Shown here in pieces: positions 24,440 to 32,748 of a stretch of DNA of 41,619 nt (the first letter of the stretch is position 1; each line of letters starts with the position of its first letter). The DNA comes from an uncultured Lentisphaerota bacterium (lineage in GTDB: Bacteria; Verrucomicrobiota; Lentisphaeria; Oligosphaerales; CAITYL01). The stretch covers positions 1 through 41,619 of the forward strand of contig CAITSE010000109.1 of NCBI GenBank assembly GCA_903894975.1. The letters run 5' to 3'. Under the pieces are notes generated by a model. That model saw only the letters and a list, made by a program, of their open reading frames with translations. It did no database searches and had not been told where the DNA came from. The position numbers were made by a program, and so were the translations under genes.

Positions 24440-25924
24440 TCAATCCAGTTTCAGGTTGTCCAGCGCGCCGAGGACTTTGCCGAGATTGCCGAGGGAAGAA
24501 CCGGGATGGAGGTTCCGCTGGTATTCGGTGTAGGCTTCGTCTTCCGCTTCTTCCTCGGAAACCTTGGCCTGAACGCCGGGCACCGAGATGGAAACGCGGT
24601 CGCCGTCGACGGACACCACCTCAACCTTGACTTCCTTGCCGGAACCGAAGGCGCCGTGCATCTGCCGGAGCCGTCCCGGGCCTTCAGCCAGACCCATGCG
24701 GCTGATGTGCAGCAGGCCGCTGCGGCCGCCGGGAAATTTGATAAAGGCGCCGAATTCCTTGAGCGCGTCCACGATTCCATCCAACACCGCACCAGGCACC
24801 ACGGCGGCGTTCTGGCGCGCCTGTTCCGCGGCCGCTGCGGCCTCTTCGGAATTGATGGAGACGACCGACAGCGAAATCCGGTGTTTTTCCGCGTCGAAAT
24901 TTTCGACCAGAACTTCGAGGGGATCGCCCTCCTTCACCGCCTCGCCGGCGTGGTTCAGGCGCCGGCCGCGACCAAGCTTGGAAATCGGGATCAGCCCTTC
25001 GACGCCGGGCTCCAATTCGACAAAGGCGCCGAAGTCCAAGGTCTTGACCACGGTGCCGAAATGGCGCGAGCCGGCGACATAGGTCATGCCGGCGCCGTCC
25101 CACGGATCGGCCGCGGCAGCGCGCAGGCTCAGGGAAATGCGCTTGCGTTCCCAGTCGATGTCACGGACCACGACCTGGACCTTCTGTCCGGGCGTGACCA
25201 CGTCTTCGGCCTTAACATCCCGCTTCCAGGCCAGTTCCGAGAGCGGCACCAGACCGTCGGTGCCGCCAATGTCCACAAACACGCCGAACGGCATGATCTT
25301 TTTGACCGTGCCTTCAAGGCGGTCGCCGGACTTGATCCGGGTCTTGAGCTCTTCCAGGAGCTTGCCCTGTTCCTGCTCCAGCAGGCGGCGCCGGTTCACC
25401 ACCAGGCGGCGGCCGTTCTCGGAGTATTCCTGGATGAGAAAGAGCAATTTCTGGCCGAGGTACAGGGCGGCGTCCATCTTACCAAGATCAATTTGGGAAT
25501 AGGGGCAGAAGCCGCGGTGCGACCCGATCGTGACCTCAAAGCCGCCCTTGGTTTCGCTGACGACACGGCCCTCAACCGGAATCCGCGCCTGGAACGCCTC
25601 GGAAAGGGCCGAATCCGCCGTCGCGGCATTCACGCGTTTGGTGAGGCGAATCTCGCCGTCCTCGTCGGCGTGGATGCAGATGCCTTCCACAGAATCGCCG
25701 ACCTTGACCATGCACAGGCCGGCCTCGTCGAGGAACTCGACCTTATCCATGAGCGCGTCCGCCGGGGCATTAACGTCCACAAAGACGGTTTCCGCACCAA
25801 TGCGCGTGATCTTGCCTGACACCTTTTTCCCCGCCTCGATGCGGGTGGTGGTGCGGGAGGTGTGCCCTTTTTCGAACTGCGCCAGCATCGCGCCGAAATC
25901 CATCTTCTCGTCAGTCATGGTCAT
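24440..25924 (-). CDS. Protein with five S1 RNA-binding domains (ribosomal protein S1-like)
   Basis: 494 aa from MTMTDEKMDF; AGGA lies just upstream, and a longer frame to 26026 reads through spacer. Five S1 OB-fold units are visible: ~32-97, 116-179, 199-269, 284-355 and 378-450. The third and fourth are canonical (GVFVDIGGTDGLVPLSEL; GAFVELEPGVEGLIPISKL), each closing with the RISLSLR/RISLSVV strand. The first two resemble the ribosome-binding half of S1. The acidic segment SEEEAEDEAY follows domain five. It could be the S1 ribosomal protein of the organism (usually six domains) or an accessory S1 protein. It binds mRNA or rRNA single strands. Confidence -1.
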   Translation of the reverse strand: MTMTDEKMDFGAMLAQFEKGHTSRTTTRIEAGKKVSGKITRIGAETVFVDVNAPADALMDKVEFLDEAGLCMVKVGDSVEGICIHADEDGEIRLTKRVNAATADSALSEAFQARIPVEGRVVSETKGGFEVTIGSHRGFCPYSQIDLGKMDAALYLGQKLLFLIQEYSENGRRLVVNRRRLLEQEQGKLLEELKTRIKSGDRLEGTVKKIMPFGVFVDIGGTDGLVPLSELAWKRDVKAEDVVTPGQKVQVVVRDIDWERKRISLSLRAAAADPWDGAGMTYVAGSRHFGTVVKTLDFGAFVELEPGVEGLIPISKLGRGRRLNHAGEAVKEGDPLEVLVENFDAEKHRISLSVVSINSEEAAAAAEQARQNAAVVPGAVLDGIVDALKEFGAFIKFPGGRSGLLHISRMGLAEGPGRLRQMHGAFGSGKEVKVEVVSVDGDRVSISVPGVQAKVSEEEAEDEAYTEYQRNLHPGSSLGNLGKVLGALDNLKLD

Positions 25925-26000
25925 ACGTTCCTGGTTAGGGTCTGTGGTCTGTAATCGGTGTGACAGTGTGACAGTGTGGCGGAGACGGGAATTTGGTGCC

Positions 26001-27212
26001 TCAGCGGTTCGGGCGGGCGCAGACAATCTCCGTATGGTCGCCGGTGAATTCGATGGCAGCCTTCTTCAGGCAGGCCGGCCAAAGCCAGATGCTGCCCCGC
26101 GGCGCGGCCCATTCGCCGCCCTGGGGCGTCCGCAGTACCGCGGCACCGTTGAGCACGACCAGCAGGGAGACGTCCCCGTCCGATATGGCGTCCATGGTCG
26201 TGCCATGATCGGCATGCAGGATGTCGAGCTGGAACTCGGGTGTAGGTGGGGTGTAATTGAAGGCGCCACAACAATGGCAGCCGTCAGGCTGGATCCGGAG
26301 CGGCCCCTTTTGCTCGTAGGTGAGCATGTCCAAGAGCACGTCGGTGTCAACAAACTTGGGCGTGAGCCCGGCTCGAACCACGTTGTCGGAGTTGGCCATG
26401 CATTCAAGGATGGTGCCGCGGAGATAGGCGTGGGGCTCGTTCGCGCCGATGTACACGGCCTCGCCGGGTTCCAGGTGCACGAGATTGAGGAAATAGAGGG
26501 AGAGCAGGCCGCGGTCGTCCGGGTATTGCTCGGCCAGTTCCAGGAACCAGCCGTCATGGGGACTGCGCACGATGCTGCCGCGGATTTCGGCGGCGGCGGC
26601 GCGCACGGCATGGGCAATGTCCTTCTGGGCGGCACGGAAGATGGCGGCATAGGCGGCCTTCAGCCAGGCCTTGGCCGGCAAACTGAAGGCGACGCCGGCC
26701 CGGGTCAGGAACTGGCGGATGGCCGGGAGTCGGCCCACGTCGCGGCGGATGGCGGCGGTGGTGCGGAAGCGGCAGAGCGCGTCGAACGGCGTCAGGGCCA
26801 CGGCGATTTCCGGCTTGGGATTGGCGTCTGGGTAATGCTTCGGGTCGCGGGCATGTAACGTCTTCGCCAGCTTCGGATCGGGATGGGCCTGGATCGACAG
26901 GGCGCGGTCGCAGCTCAGAACCTTGAGCAGGAACGGCAGCTCGCGGGCGCCGGCCTTGGCCAGACGCCGGCCGAGCACGGCTTCGGGCGCGGCCCGGATC
27001 ACGGCGTCGAGCGCCGTTTCCGTGCCATCCGGCAGCCGGACCTTGGCGGACAGGTTGGGATGGGCGCCGATCCAAAGTTCGGCGAACGGCCGGCCCTCGG
27101 GACAGGGTAGGCTCAGAAGATCGGCGATAAAAGGTTTGGCACCGGCCTTGGGCATCTCGCCCCAGGCATAGGCCTGCACACCGCAGACCAAGGGATGAAA
27201 AGCTGGATTCAT
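26001..27212 (-). CDS. manA: Mannose-6-phosphate isomerase, class I
   Basis: 403 aa starting MNPAFHPLVCGVQAYAWGE. The zinc ligands of type I phosphomannose isomerase can be placed: Gln and His in SIQAHPD, Glu in NPKPEIAVAL, and His in NEPHAYLRG, which also carries the substrate-binding motif. YAWG near the start and LVHLEPGEAVYIGANEPHAY are family hallmarks. It interconverts fructose-6-P and mannose-6-P, the entry to GDP-mannose or the exit for mannose use. No Shine-Dalgarno is visible before the ATG. The frame is open to 27506, but family alignment supports 27212. The S1-protein gene follows 76 bp downstream; the spacer contains a small tandem GTGTGACA. Confidence -1.
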   Translation of the reverse strand: MNPAFHPLVCGVQAYAWGEMPKAGAKPFIADLLSLPCPEGRPFAELWIGAHPNLSAKVRLPDGTETALDAVIRAAPEAVLGRRLAKAGARELPFLLKVLSCDRALSIQAHPDPKLAKTLHARDPKHYPDANPKPEIAVALTPFDALCRFRTTAAIRRDVGRLPAIRQFLTRAGVAFSLPAKAWLKAAYAAIFRAAQKDIAHAVRAAAAEIRGSIVRSPHDGWFLELAEQYPDDRGLLSLYFLNLVHLEPGEAVYIGANEPHAYLRGTILECMANSDNVVRAGLTPKFVDTDVLLDMLTYEQKGPLRIQPDGCHCCGAFNYTPPTPEFQLDILHADHGTTMDAISDGDVSLLVVLNGAAVLRTPQGGEWAAPRGSIWLWPACLKKAAIEFTGDHTEIVCARPNR

Positions 27213-27505
27213 GGGGAAAAAGATGGTCTGGTAAAACCGGCTGTGCACCCCGGAACCGGAGGCCTCGCCGGCAGTTGATGGATGAAAACGGAAGGGTTCA
27301 ATATAACCCGAACTCCGGGGATGGCACCCGGGCGGCCGGGAGAGGCGGGGTGCGCCGCCGGGTGATGGCCGGAGCCGGGTTACTCGGATCGGACCGATCT
27401 GACAGATCCGGCCACACGCACCAAGCCTTGTCTTCTTCCCCATCGCCGGGTATACTTTTCCGACACATACCGACCCCTGTTGAAGAACAAGACAGGAGCA
27501 TTCCA

Positions 27506-27965
27506 TTGAACCAAAGAATGATTCAACTTGCGGCCCTTATCGCATCCGTGTTGCCGCTATCGACCTGGGGGGAAGGACCTCCCTCCCCCAGGCAATCTCA
27601 CGGATATGACGGCGCTGGCCTATATTTCCCAGATCGGTGACAGGGAGATCCGCTTCGGATTATCCGATGCCGAGATCGGCAGGTTCCCCTCATGGCCCCC
27701 GGAACAGGCGATTCCACTTACATTCAAACAGGTAATTGAAATCGCCGCAAAAGAATTGCCGGAACTCCTACACGGCGCCAAAGGCTGGTATGTGAAGGGC
27801 ATTTCCCTCGAACAAGTCCTGCGATCCCCGGATGGCAACGGCAAATGGGTCTATCTGGTTAAGTTCGGGGGAATCGGGGATAATGAGGATCTCTGCGTTC
27901 CTGTTACCTTTCTGGGATTGGCCGTTAAAGGTATAGAGCAGAAGCAGTCGAAAGAACAACGGTAA
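27506..27965 (+). CDS. Small exported protein, function unknown, interrupted by a one-base frameshift
   Basis: A TTG at 27506 with an ideal AGGAG seven bases upstream opens a signal peptide (MNQRMIQLAALIASVLPLS). This frame is lost after the G6 run at 27567-27572. Removing one G joins it to the frame ending at 27965 (GKDLPPPGNLTDMTALAYIS...), giving about 152 aa. As sequenced, the body could only be made from internal starts such as ATG 27606, without an export signal. The body contains IRFGLSDAEIGRFP, FKQVIEIAAKELPELL and VYLVKFGGIGDNEDLCVPVTFLG. I recognise no family. It may be a sequencing error, a recent pseudogene or a slippage site. The next gene is an ExbD-like lipoprotein; both are small envelope proteins. 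Confidence -1.
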
Positions 27966-28003
27966 ACGATCGATCAACCCAGGGGAAAAATAGGGGGGAA
28001 ATA

Positions 28004-28069
28004 GGGACAGGTGAATTATCCTGCAACCCAGTTACCTGTCCCCAAGATCTCCCAAGATCTCCAAGATCT
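28004..28069. repeat. GGGACAGGT inverted pair plus CCAAGATCT triplet
   Basis: GGGACAGGT (28004-28012) and ACCTGTCCC (28034-28042) form a perfect 9-bp stem around a 21-base loop. Three near-tandem CCAAGATCT units follow to 28069. The element sits between the frameshifted gene and the lipoprotein gene, ending 50 bp before the latter's ATG. Confidence -1.
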
Positions 28070-28118
28070 TCCGGCAAGTAGAGAAAAACGTTGAATGACA
28101 GGTCGAAGGAGTCGTGCA

Positions 28119-28484
28119 ATGAACAAATGCGTTTTTGCTTTGGTGCTGGTTATGGCCCTCCTCTCTGTGGGATGCTCCAGAAAGAATAATGCCCAGATCC
28201 CGTTCAACGAAAATGAAATTCTCAAGATATCGGTGTTCAAGTCTGGAGAGATAAAGGCGGACGGCAAGATGGTTTCTCAGAAAGACCTTGACATCCTTCT
28301 CGCGACAAACGCCCAGAGGAACGGCGTGATTTGGTACTATCGCGAGGCAGGCCAGGAAGAGCCGCCGCCGCAAGCAATGGAAGCGCTCCACTTAATCATA
28401 AAGCATAAGAGGCCCATCAGCATGTCGAGTAAGCCTGATTTCTCCGATACGATTGATGAAAAGGGGAATTCAATACCGAGATAA
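28119..28484 (+). CDS. Small lipoprotein with ExbD-like C-terminal region
   Basis: 121 aa starting MNKCVFALVLVM, with GAAGGAG seven bases upstream of the ATG. Lipobox LSVGC puts the lipidated Cys near residue 19. The rest (ILKISVFKSGEIKADGKMVSQKDLDILLA, then EALHLIIKHKRPI read across the whole segment) resembles the periplasmic domain of ExbD/TolR: strand, GxIxxDGxxVxxxxL helix, then the vALHLII helix. That resemblance is by eye and weak. ExbD normally has an N-terminal transmembrane anchor rather than a lipid, and no ExbB is nearby. It may be a decoy or a stand-alone envelope protein. Confidence -1.
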   Translation: MNKCVFALVLVMALLSVGCSRKNNAQIPFNENEILKISVFKSGEIKADGKMVSQKDLDILLATNAQRNGVIWYYREAGQEEPPPQAMEALHLIIKHKRPISMSSKPDFSDTIDEKGNSIPR

Positions 28485-28579
28485 TAAAGAGCTTCAAACA
28501 AACGGGTTTCGCGGCCGACACTCCTTCGTCAGGTCATGATACTGACACAATGAATTCTCTGGGATTACCCCGGATGTCA

Positions 28580-28660
28580 CGCCCTTACAGGGCTCCAGCG
28601 AGGATGGGATTCGGACCCGGGGCGCTGCCCCGGGCTGGTATGTGCCGCCCTTTCAGGGCA
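28580..28660. repeat. CGCCC-TTACAGGGC palindrome cluster (second copy of the family)
   Basis: CGCCCTTACAGGGCT (28580-28594), CCCGGGGCGCTGCCCCGGG (about 28616-28634) and CGCCCTTTCAGGGC (28646-28659) appear in the same type of order as the cluster at 7491-7690, so the two loci share one modular repeat family. Confidence -1.
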
Positions 28661-29033
28661 ACGAAGCGGAAGCGGTCTTTCGCCTTAACCACCGACCCGC
28701 ATCCTCGTCCATTTCCCGTCCATATCCGTCCATCTCACTGTCCATTTCCCCTGACAGGATCACGAAGATGTAATTTCCGCCTCCGCGAACTCCGCGCCTC
28801 CGCGTGAGACAGGTTTTTTCTGTTTTCCGAGACGTTTGCGAAAGCACCGGAGCGAGAAACCGGCACCGCCTGAAGGCGGAACTCTGAACCCGGACGGAGC
28901 GGGGTTCAAAAAGGCAAGATTTTTCTCACGGTGGCACGGAGGCACGGGGAAAGAACTGTATAGTTTTCCTGTTCCTTGCGGTTTGCCCTTGCGGTTTTCT
29001 GGTCCTGCTTTGCCCGTGAACAAGTACAAACAG

Positions 29034-29100
29034 TAGCCCGGGCAAGCCGGACACAAAGGTTGCATAGCACCATAAACCTGGCTCCGGCTTGGCCGGGCTA
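29034..29100. repeat. 18-bp-arm hairpin in front of the MFS gene
   Basis: TAGCCCGGGCAAGCCGGA (29034-29051) and TCCGGCTTGGCCGGGCTA (29083-29100) are reverse complements apart from one base. An inner AAAGGTT/AACCT pair extends the stem. The structure ends 28 bp before the MFS start codon and could influence its translation, or be a REPIN-like element. Confidence -1.
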
Positions 29101-29128
29101 GATCGTACCCGGAGCCACGGTAGCGCCA

Positions 29129-30571
29129 ATGGAAAACTATATCCTCCCCAACCGGACCGCCCAGAACCGCCTGATCGCGATCGTCTGCGTCGGGACTTTT
29201 ATCGCGAATCTTGACTCCACCATCGTCAACATCACACTCCCCACCCTTTCGAACGAATTCCACGTCAGCCCCAGCGTGGTGTCCTGGACGGTTCTCGCAT
29301 ATCTCCTTTGTGAAACGGCGTTCATGCTGCCCTTCGGCAAGCTGGCCGACATCAAGGGGATCAAAAGCGTCTACACGGCCGGATTCCTCGTCTTCCTGAT
29401 CGGATCCATCCTGTGCGGCTTCTCCACGAGCATGGGCGAATTGATCGCCTGCCGAGCACTGCAGGGCGTGGGCGGGGCCATGCTTTTCACCGTGATGATG
29501 GCCTTCATCCCCATTCATCTTCCGCCGGAGCGGCGGATCCAGGCGATGGGACTCACCACCACGGCGGCGGCGGCGGGCGTGGCCCTCGGCCCGCCCTTGG
29601 GCGGCTGGATCGCCTCCCTCATCGGGTGGCGCTGGATTTTCTTTGTCAATGTGCCCATCTGCGTGGCGGCGATCGTCGCCGCCTACCGGCATATCCCGGC
29701 AGCTTCCCCCCGCACGACCGACAAACGCTTTGATTTTGCCGGGGCCTTTTATTCCTTTGTCGCCCTGATTTTTTTCCTGTACGGCATCAGCATGGGACGC
29801 GAACACGGCTGGGGCTCCCCGGTCATTGTCTCCTGCCTGCTGCTGGCCGCGCTGGGGACGGCCGCCTTCGTCAGACGGCAGGGGCGGATCGCCTATCCGC
29901 TCATGAACCTTGCGCTATTCAAGGACCGGGCCCTGCTTTTTGCCATCCTTTCCTTTTCCGCCAGCCTCATGACCGTGGGCGGCATCCTTTTCCTCTTCCC
30001 TTTTTATCTTGAAGAATACCGAAATCTGGACACTCATGTGGCCGGCATGATCATGATCCTGCTCTCCGTCGGGCAATTCATCGGCCCTTACATGGGCAAG
30101 GCCTCACAAAAATACGGGGCGGTCAAGGTCTGCCTCGCCGGGCTCGCGCTAAGCCTTGTGTCGTTCCTCTTCTTTCTGCGTCTCGCCCCCCTGACGGAAG
30201 TGATTCTGATTGTCCTTTTTCTCGGCCTCTTCGGTCTTTCCCAGGGAATCAGCAAAGCCCCCAACGTCTCCCTGATCATGGGCGCGGCGCCGCCGGACAG
30301 CCGCGGCGCCGTGTCGAGCCTCATGAGCCTGAGCCGGAGTCTCTCCATCGCCTTGGGCGTGCTCTTTTTCGAAACGATCTTCTCCGACTCCATCCCCCAT
30401 GCCATTTCGATCGACAACACACATATTGCCGCCGGCATCAGCCATGTCCGGGAACTGGCCCCGGGCTTTTTCAACGCCTTTCTCTTTGGCGTGATCATCA
30501 GCCTGGCGGCCGTCGTCTCCATGCTGGCCATTTCCTGGAACAAGCCCGAAAAGGCGGCCGTAAAAAACTGA
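29129..30571 (+). CDS. MFS multidrug exporter, DHA2 (EmrB/QacA) family
   Basis: 480 aa with about 14 hydrophobic helices. LDSTIVNITLPTL in helix 1 is the DHA2 signature, motif A is GKLADIKGIKSV after helix 2, and GVALGPPLGGWIASLIGWRWIFFVNVP is the antiporter motif C region with the following WRWIF. Such proteins export drugs, dyes or bile-like compounds in exchange for protons. No EmrA-type adaptor or regulator is adjacent. The gene is isolated between repeat-rich spacers, with a hairpin directly upstream and another directly downstream, and uses more TTT/TTC runs than its neighbours, so acquisition as a single cassette is possible. The start is the ATG at 29129; a Shine-Dalgarno is weak. Confidence -1.
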   Translation: MENYILPNRTAQNRLIAIVCVGTFIANLDSTIVNITLPTLSNEFHVSPSVVSWTVLAYLLCETAFMLPFGKLADIKGIKSVYTAGFLVFLIGSILCGFSTSMGELIACRALQGVGGAMLFTVMMAFIPIHLPPERRIQAMGLTTTAAAAGVALGPPLGGWIASLIGWRWIFFVNVPICVAAIVAAYRHIPAASPRTTDKRFDFAGAFYSFVALIFFLYGISMGREHGWGSPVIVSCLLLAALGTAAFVRRQGRIAYPLMNLALFKDRALLFAILSFSASLMTVGGILFLFPFYLEEYRNLDTHVAGMIMILLSVGQFIGPYMGKASQKYGAVKVCLAGLALSLVSFLFFLRLAPLTEVILIVLFLGLFGLSQGISKAPNVSLIMGAAPPDSRGAVSSLMSLSRSLSIALGVLFFETIFSDSIPHAISIDNTHIAAGISHVRELAPGFFNAFLFGVIISLAAVVSMLAISWNKPEKAAVKN

Positions 30572-30596
30572 AGGCGGATGCAGCGGAACAGGAAGT

Positions 30597-30695
30597 TTTT
30601 CTCACGGTGGCACGGAGACACGGTGAATGGCGGCAAGAAAGGGTTGCTGTTTGCATACCCCTTTCTCTCCGTGTCTCCGTGCCACCGTGAGAAAA
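30597..30695. repeat. Perfect 27-bp-arm hairpin after the MFS gene
   Basis: The arm 30597-30623 (TTTTCTCACGGTGGCACGGA...CACGG) is the exact reverse complement of 30669-30695. The 45-base loop has a further GAAAGGG/CCCTTTC inner pair. A one-mismatch solo copy of the arm occurs at 28921-28947, on the other side of the MFS gene. It could terminate MFS transcription; the second arm ends in AAAA rather than a T-run on the plus strand. Confidence -1.
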
Positions 30696-30803
30696 TGCCT
30701 TTCCCGAAACGATTGCCCCGCGGGTTCCCGGCATATATTTGCCCCTGCCGCAATGGGCAGCGTCCCGGCCGCGGCAGTTCACGCTTTACCCCAGAGGTCG
30801 ATC

Positions 30804-31676
30804 ATGCTCCGCCAAGCTGTCATTCCCGTCGCCGGCCACGGCACCCGTTTCCTGCCCGCCACCAAGTCCGTGCCCAAGGAAATGACCGTTATCCTGGACC
30901 GCCCGGCGCTGCAGTGGATCATCGAGGAGGCGCTGGCCGCCGGCGTGGAGGAAGTCATCCTCGTCACCAGCCCGGAGAAACCGGTCATCCGCGACTATTT
31001 CGGCCCGACCCCGGCCTGGGCGGAAAAACTCCGGAAAAATCCCGCGCGCCAGGAAGCCATAGCCGCGCTGGACCGGGTCATGGCGATCAGCCGGCGCCTG
31101 CGCTTTGTCGAACAGCTCGAACAAAAAGGGCTGGGGCATGCCGTCTTGCAGGCGGCGCCGCTACTGGACCCGGACCAGCCGTTCCTGCTCCTGCTCGGCG
31201 ACGCCCTGGTCCGGAGTTCGACACCCTGCGCCGGGGCCATGGCGGAGATCTGCCGCGAGACCGGCGGCGCCAGCATCATCGGCCTGGAACGGGTGCCGCG
31301 GGAAAAGGTCAGCCGCTACGGCATTGTCGCCGGCGACGCCGTCCGCGACGACCGGCTTTTCAAGCTTCACGGCATGGTCGAAAAACCGGCCGCCGACCAA
31401 GCCCCCTCCGACCTGGCCATCGCCGGCCGCTACATTCTCAGCCCGAAAGTGCTTGAACTCCTGCGTGAAACTAAGCCCGGACACGGCGGCGAAATCCAGA
31501 TCACCGACGCCATCCGCGGCCTGCTCGCCACGGAACCGGTCTACGGCTGGCGCTACAAAGGCGTCCGCCACGACATCGGCAATCCCTTCGACTACCTGGC
31601 CACGGCGGTCGCCTATGCCCTGGACGATCCCGCCTGGCGCGCCCGTCTCCAGACCGGCTTGCCGACCCGGGGCTGA
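30804..31676 (+). CDS. galU: UTP--glucose-1-phosphate uridylyltransferase
   Basis: 290 aa starting MLRQAVIPVAGHGTRFLPATK, with AGAGG six bases upstream; longer frames to 30627 cross the hairpin and were rejected. The nucleotide-binding GxGTRFLPxTKxxPKEM motif, IIEEALAAGVEEVILVT, the acidic LLGDALV, VEKP and GGEIQITDAIRGLL are standard GalU features. It makes UDP-glucose from UTP and glucose-1-P for envelope glycans, trehalose or glycogen. It is consistent with the GT4 and GT9 enzymes in the window, although those are not in the same operon. The gene converges with the exported-protein gene at 31708, with 31 bp between stops. Confidence -1.
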   Translation: MLRQAVIPVAGHGTRFLPATKSVPKEMTVILDRPALQWIIEEALAAGVEEVILVTSPEKPVIRDYFGPTPAWAEKLRKNPARQEAIAALDRVMAISRRLRFVEQLEQKGLGHAVLQAAPLLDPDQPFLLLLGDALVRSSTPCAGAMAEICRETGGASIIGLERVPREKVSRYGIVAGDAVRDDRLFKLHGMVEKPAADQAPSDLAIAGRYILSPKVLELLRETKPGHGGEIQITDAIRGLLATEPVYGWRYKGVRHDIGNPFDYLATAVAYALDDPAWRARLQTGLPTRG

Positions 31677-31707
31677 TCTGTCCGAAGCGGTCCGATAACA
31701 CCGAAGA

Positions 31708-32748
31708 TTACGGAGACGCGTCGGGGAGACCCATGATCTGGCCGCCGGCCGCCGGGGTGATGCTTTTTCCGGCGGGAACAGGAGCCGGGTCCGTCACGGT
31801 CGGCGATCCGCCCCCCGTCTCCATTCTGTCTGGGCGCGCTCCCGCTTCCCTGGCCATGGCTTTTTCCCGCTCCAGTTCGGAAAGATCTTCCTGCTTGTAA
31901 TCCGTCCCATCCACGGCGGGACGCCCACCGGAGACCATGATCCGCCCAATGTCCGGATCCCGCTGCAAATGCGGCGAGGAAGTCTCTTCCAGCATCAGAA
32001 AACGCTGCTGCTTCTGCACCAGGTTGCAATCGAGAACCCGGTATTCGTACAACCGCGGCCGAAGCATATACAGAAGGTGAATGTTGCTATAGGTATCGAC
32101 GTCGCACTCCGGGGTGCTGCCAATGATCCGCGGCCCGAGGCGGATGATGCCGTAGACCGCAGCTTCATCCTCAACCTGCACGGCCAGTCGTTCACGGCGC
32201 TCATCCCGGTACGAGATCAGGGAAACTTTACGCCGGGGAATGGTCTTCACTCCCTCATCGACCGGTACGCCAAACTGCTTGAACCAGAAGATGTGTCCGG
32301 ACTGGATCCGGATCCGGACCGACTCGGAACGATAGTCGCGGTCAAGGCGGGAGTGCCCGATCTGGGCAGTGACGGTGTAGGTGCCCTCAGGCTGGATGTC
32401 ATACAGATCGTTAAGCAGAACTTCAAGCCGGGAGGTTTCCCCGGCGCCGATGACCGCGCCTTCCGCCAGATCCGCCTTGCGTACACGTTTCGCCGGCAGC
32501 CCGTTGGGATCCGCGACTTCGAGATGGAGATAGGACTTGCCGTCATCGGCGGAAAAAACCAGCGAGTTGCCCGTATCATTGCGCACCGTGATCGCAACGC
32601 GAACCGCCTCGTATTGCAGGTAACCCTCCCGATCCGTCTTGATGCCGATGCCCATCTGGGCCTGGGCCGGGAAGATGGCCGCCGCCAACAGCACCGCCGC
32701 CGCCAAAATAACCGTGCGAGATACAAAAGCTGCGTGACGGGCGCTCAT
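31708..32748 (-). CDS. Exported protein with Ig-like beta-rich domain, function unknown
   Basis: 346 aa from MSARHAAFVSRTV. GGAGG lies eight bases upstream and the ATG overlaps the GT9 stop by 4 bp, so this start is firm. The signal peptide ends near AQAQM. The N-terminal ~130 mature residues look like a beta-sandwich (YEAVRVAITVRNDTG, SYLHLEVADPNG, EGTYTVTAQIGHSRLD), as in BsuPI- or Ig-like modules. The next ~120 residues include IIGSTPECDVDTYSNIHLLY and an LYEYRVLDCNL stretch. The C-terminal ~90 residues are charged, then Pro/Gly-rich and probably disordered. No enzymatic motif was seen. Coupling to a heptosyltransferase suggests an envelope role. Confidence -1.
   Translation of the reverse strand: MSARHAAFVSRTVILAAAVLLAAAIFPAQAQMGIGIKTDREGYLQYEAVRVAITVRNDTGNSLVFSADDGKSYLHLEVADPNGLPAKRVRKADLAEGAVIGAGETSRLEVLLNDLYDIQPEGTYTVTAQIGHSRLDRDYRSESVRIRIQSGHIFWFKQFGVPVDEGVKTIPRRKVSLISYRDERRERLAVQVEDEAAVYGIIRLGPRIIGSTPECDVDTYSNIHLLYMLRPRLYEYRVLDCNLVQKQQRFLMLEETSSPHLQRDPDIGRIMVSGGRPAVDGTDYKQEDLSELEREKAMAREAGARPDRMETGGGSPTVTDPAPVPAGKSITPAAGGQIMGLPDASP

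Larger units (their letters stand above)
28485..29128. other. 640-bp gene-free spacer packed with repeat words
   Basis: No coding frame here looks real. From left to right it holds: CGCCCTTACAGGGCT-type palindromes (28580-28660); five GTCCAT words between about 28708 and 28746; CTCCGCG words near 28780-28805; CCGCCTGAAGGCGG (near 28869); a TTTTCTCACGGTGGCACGGA copy (28921-28947); and a hairpin at 29034-29100. Base composition is lower in GC than the genes. Confidence -1.

Noticed and set aside
27213-27505. Extension of the mannose-6-phosphate isomerase ORF or a separate small gene
   Set aside because: No ribosome-binding site or family similarity; the stretch holds short GATCGG/CCGATC words and the divergent promoter region only.
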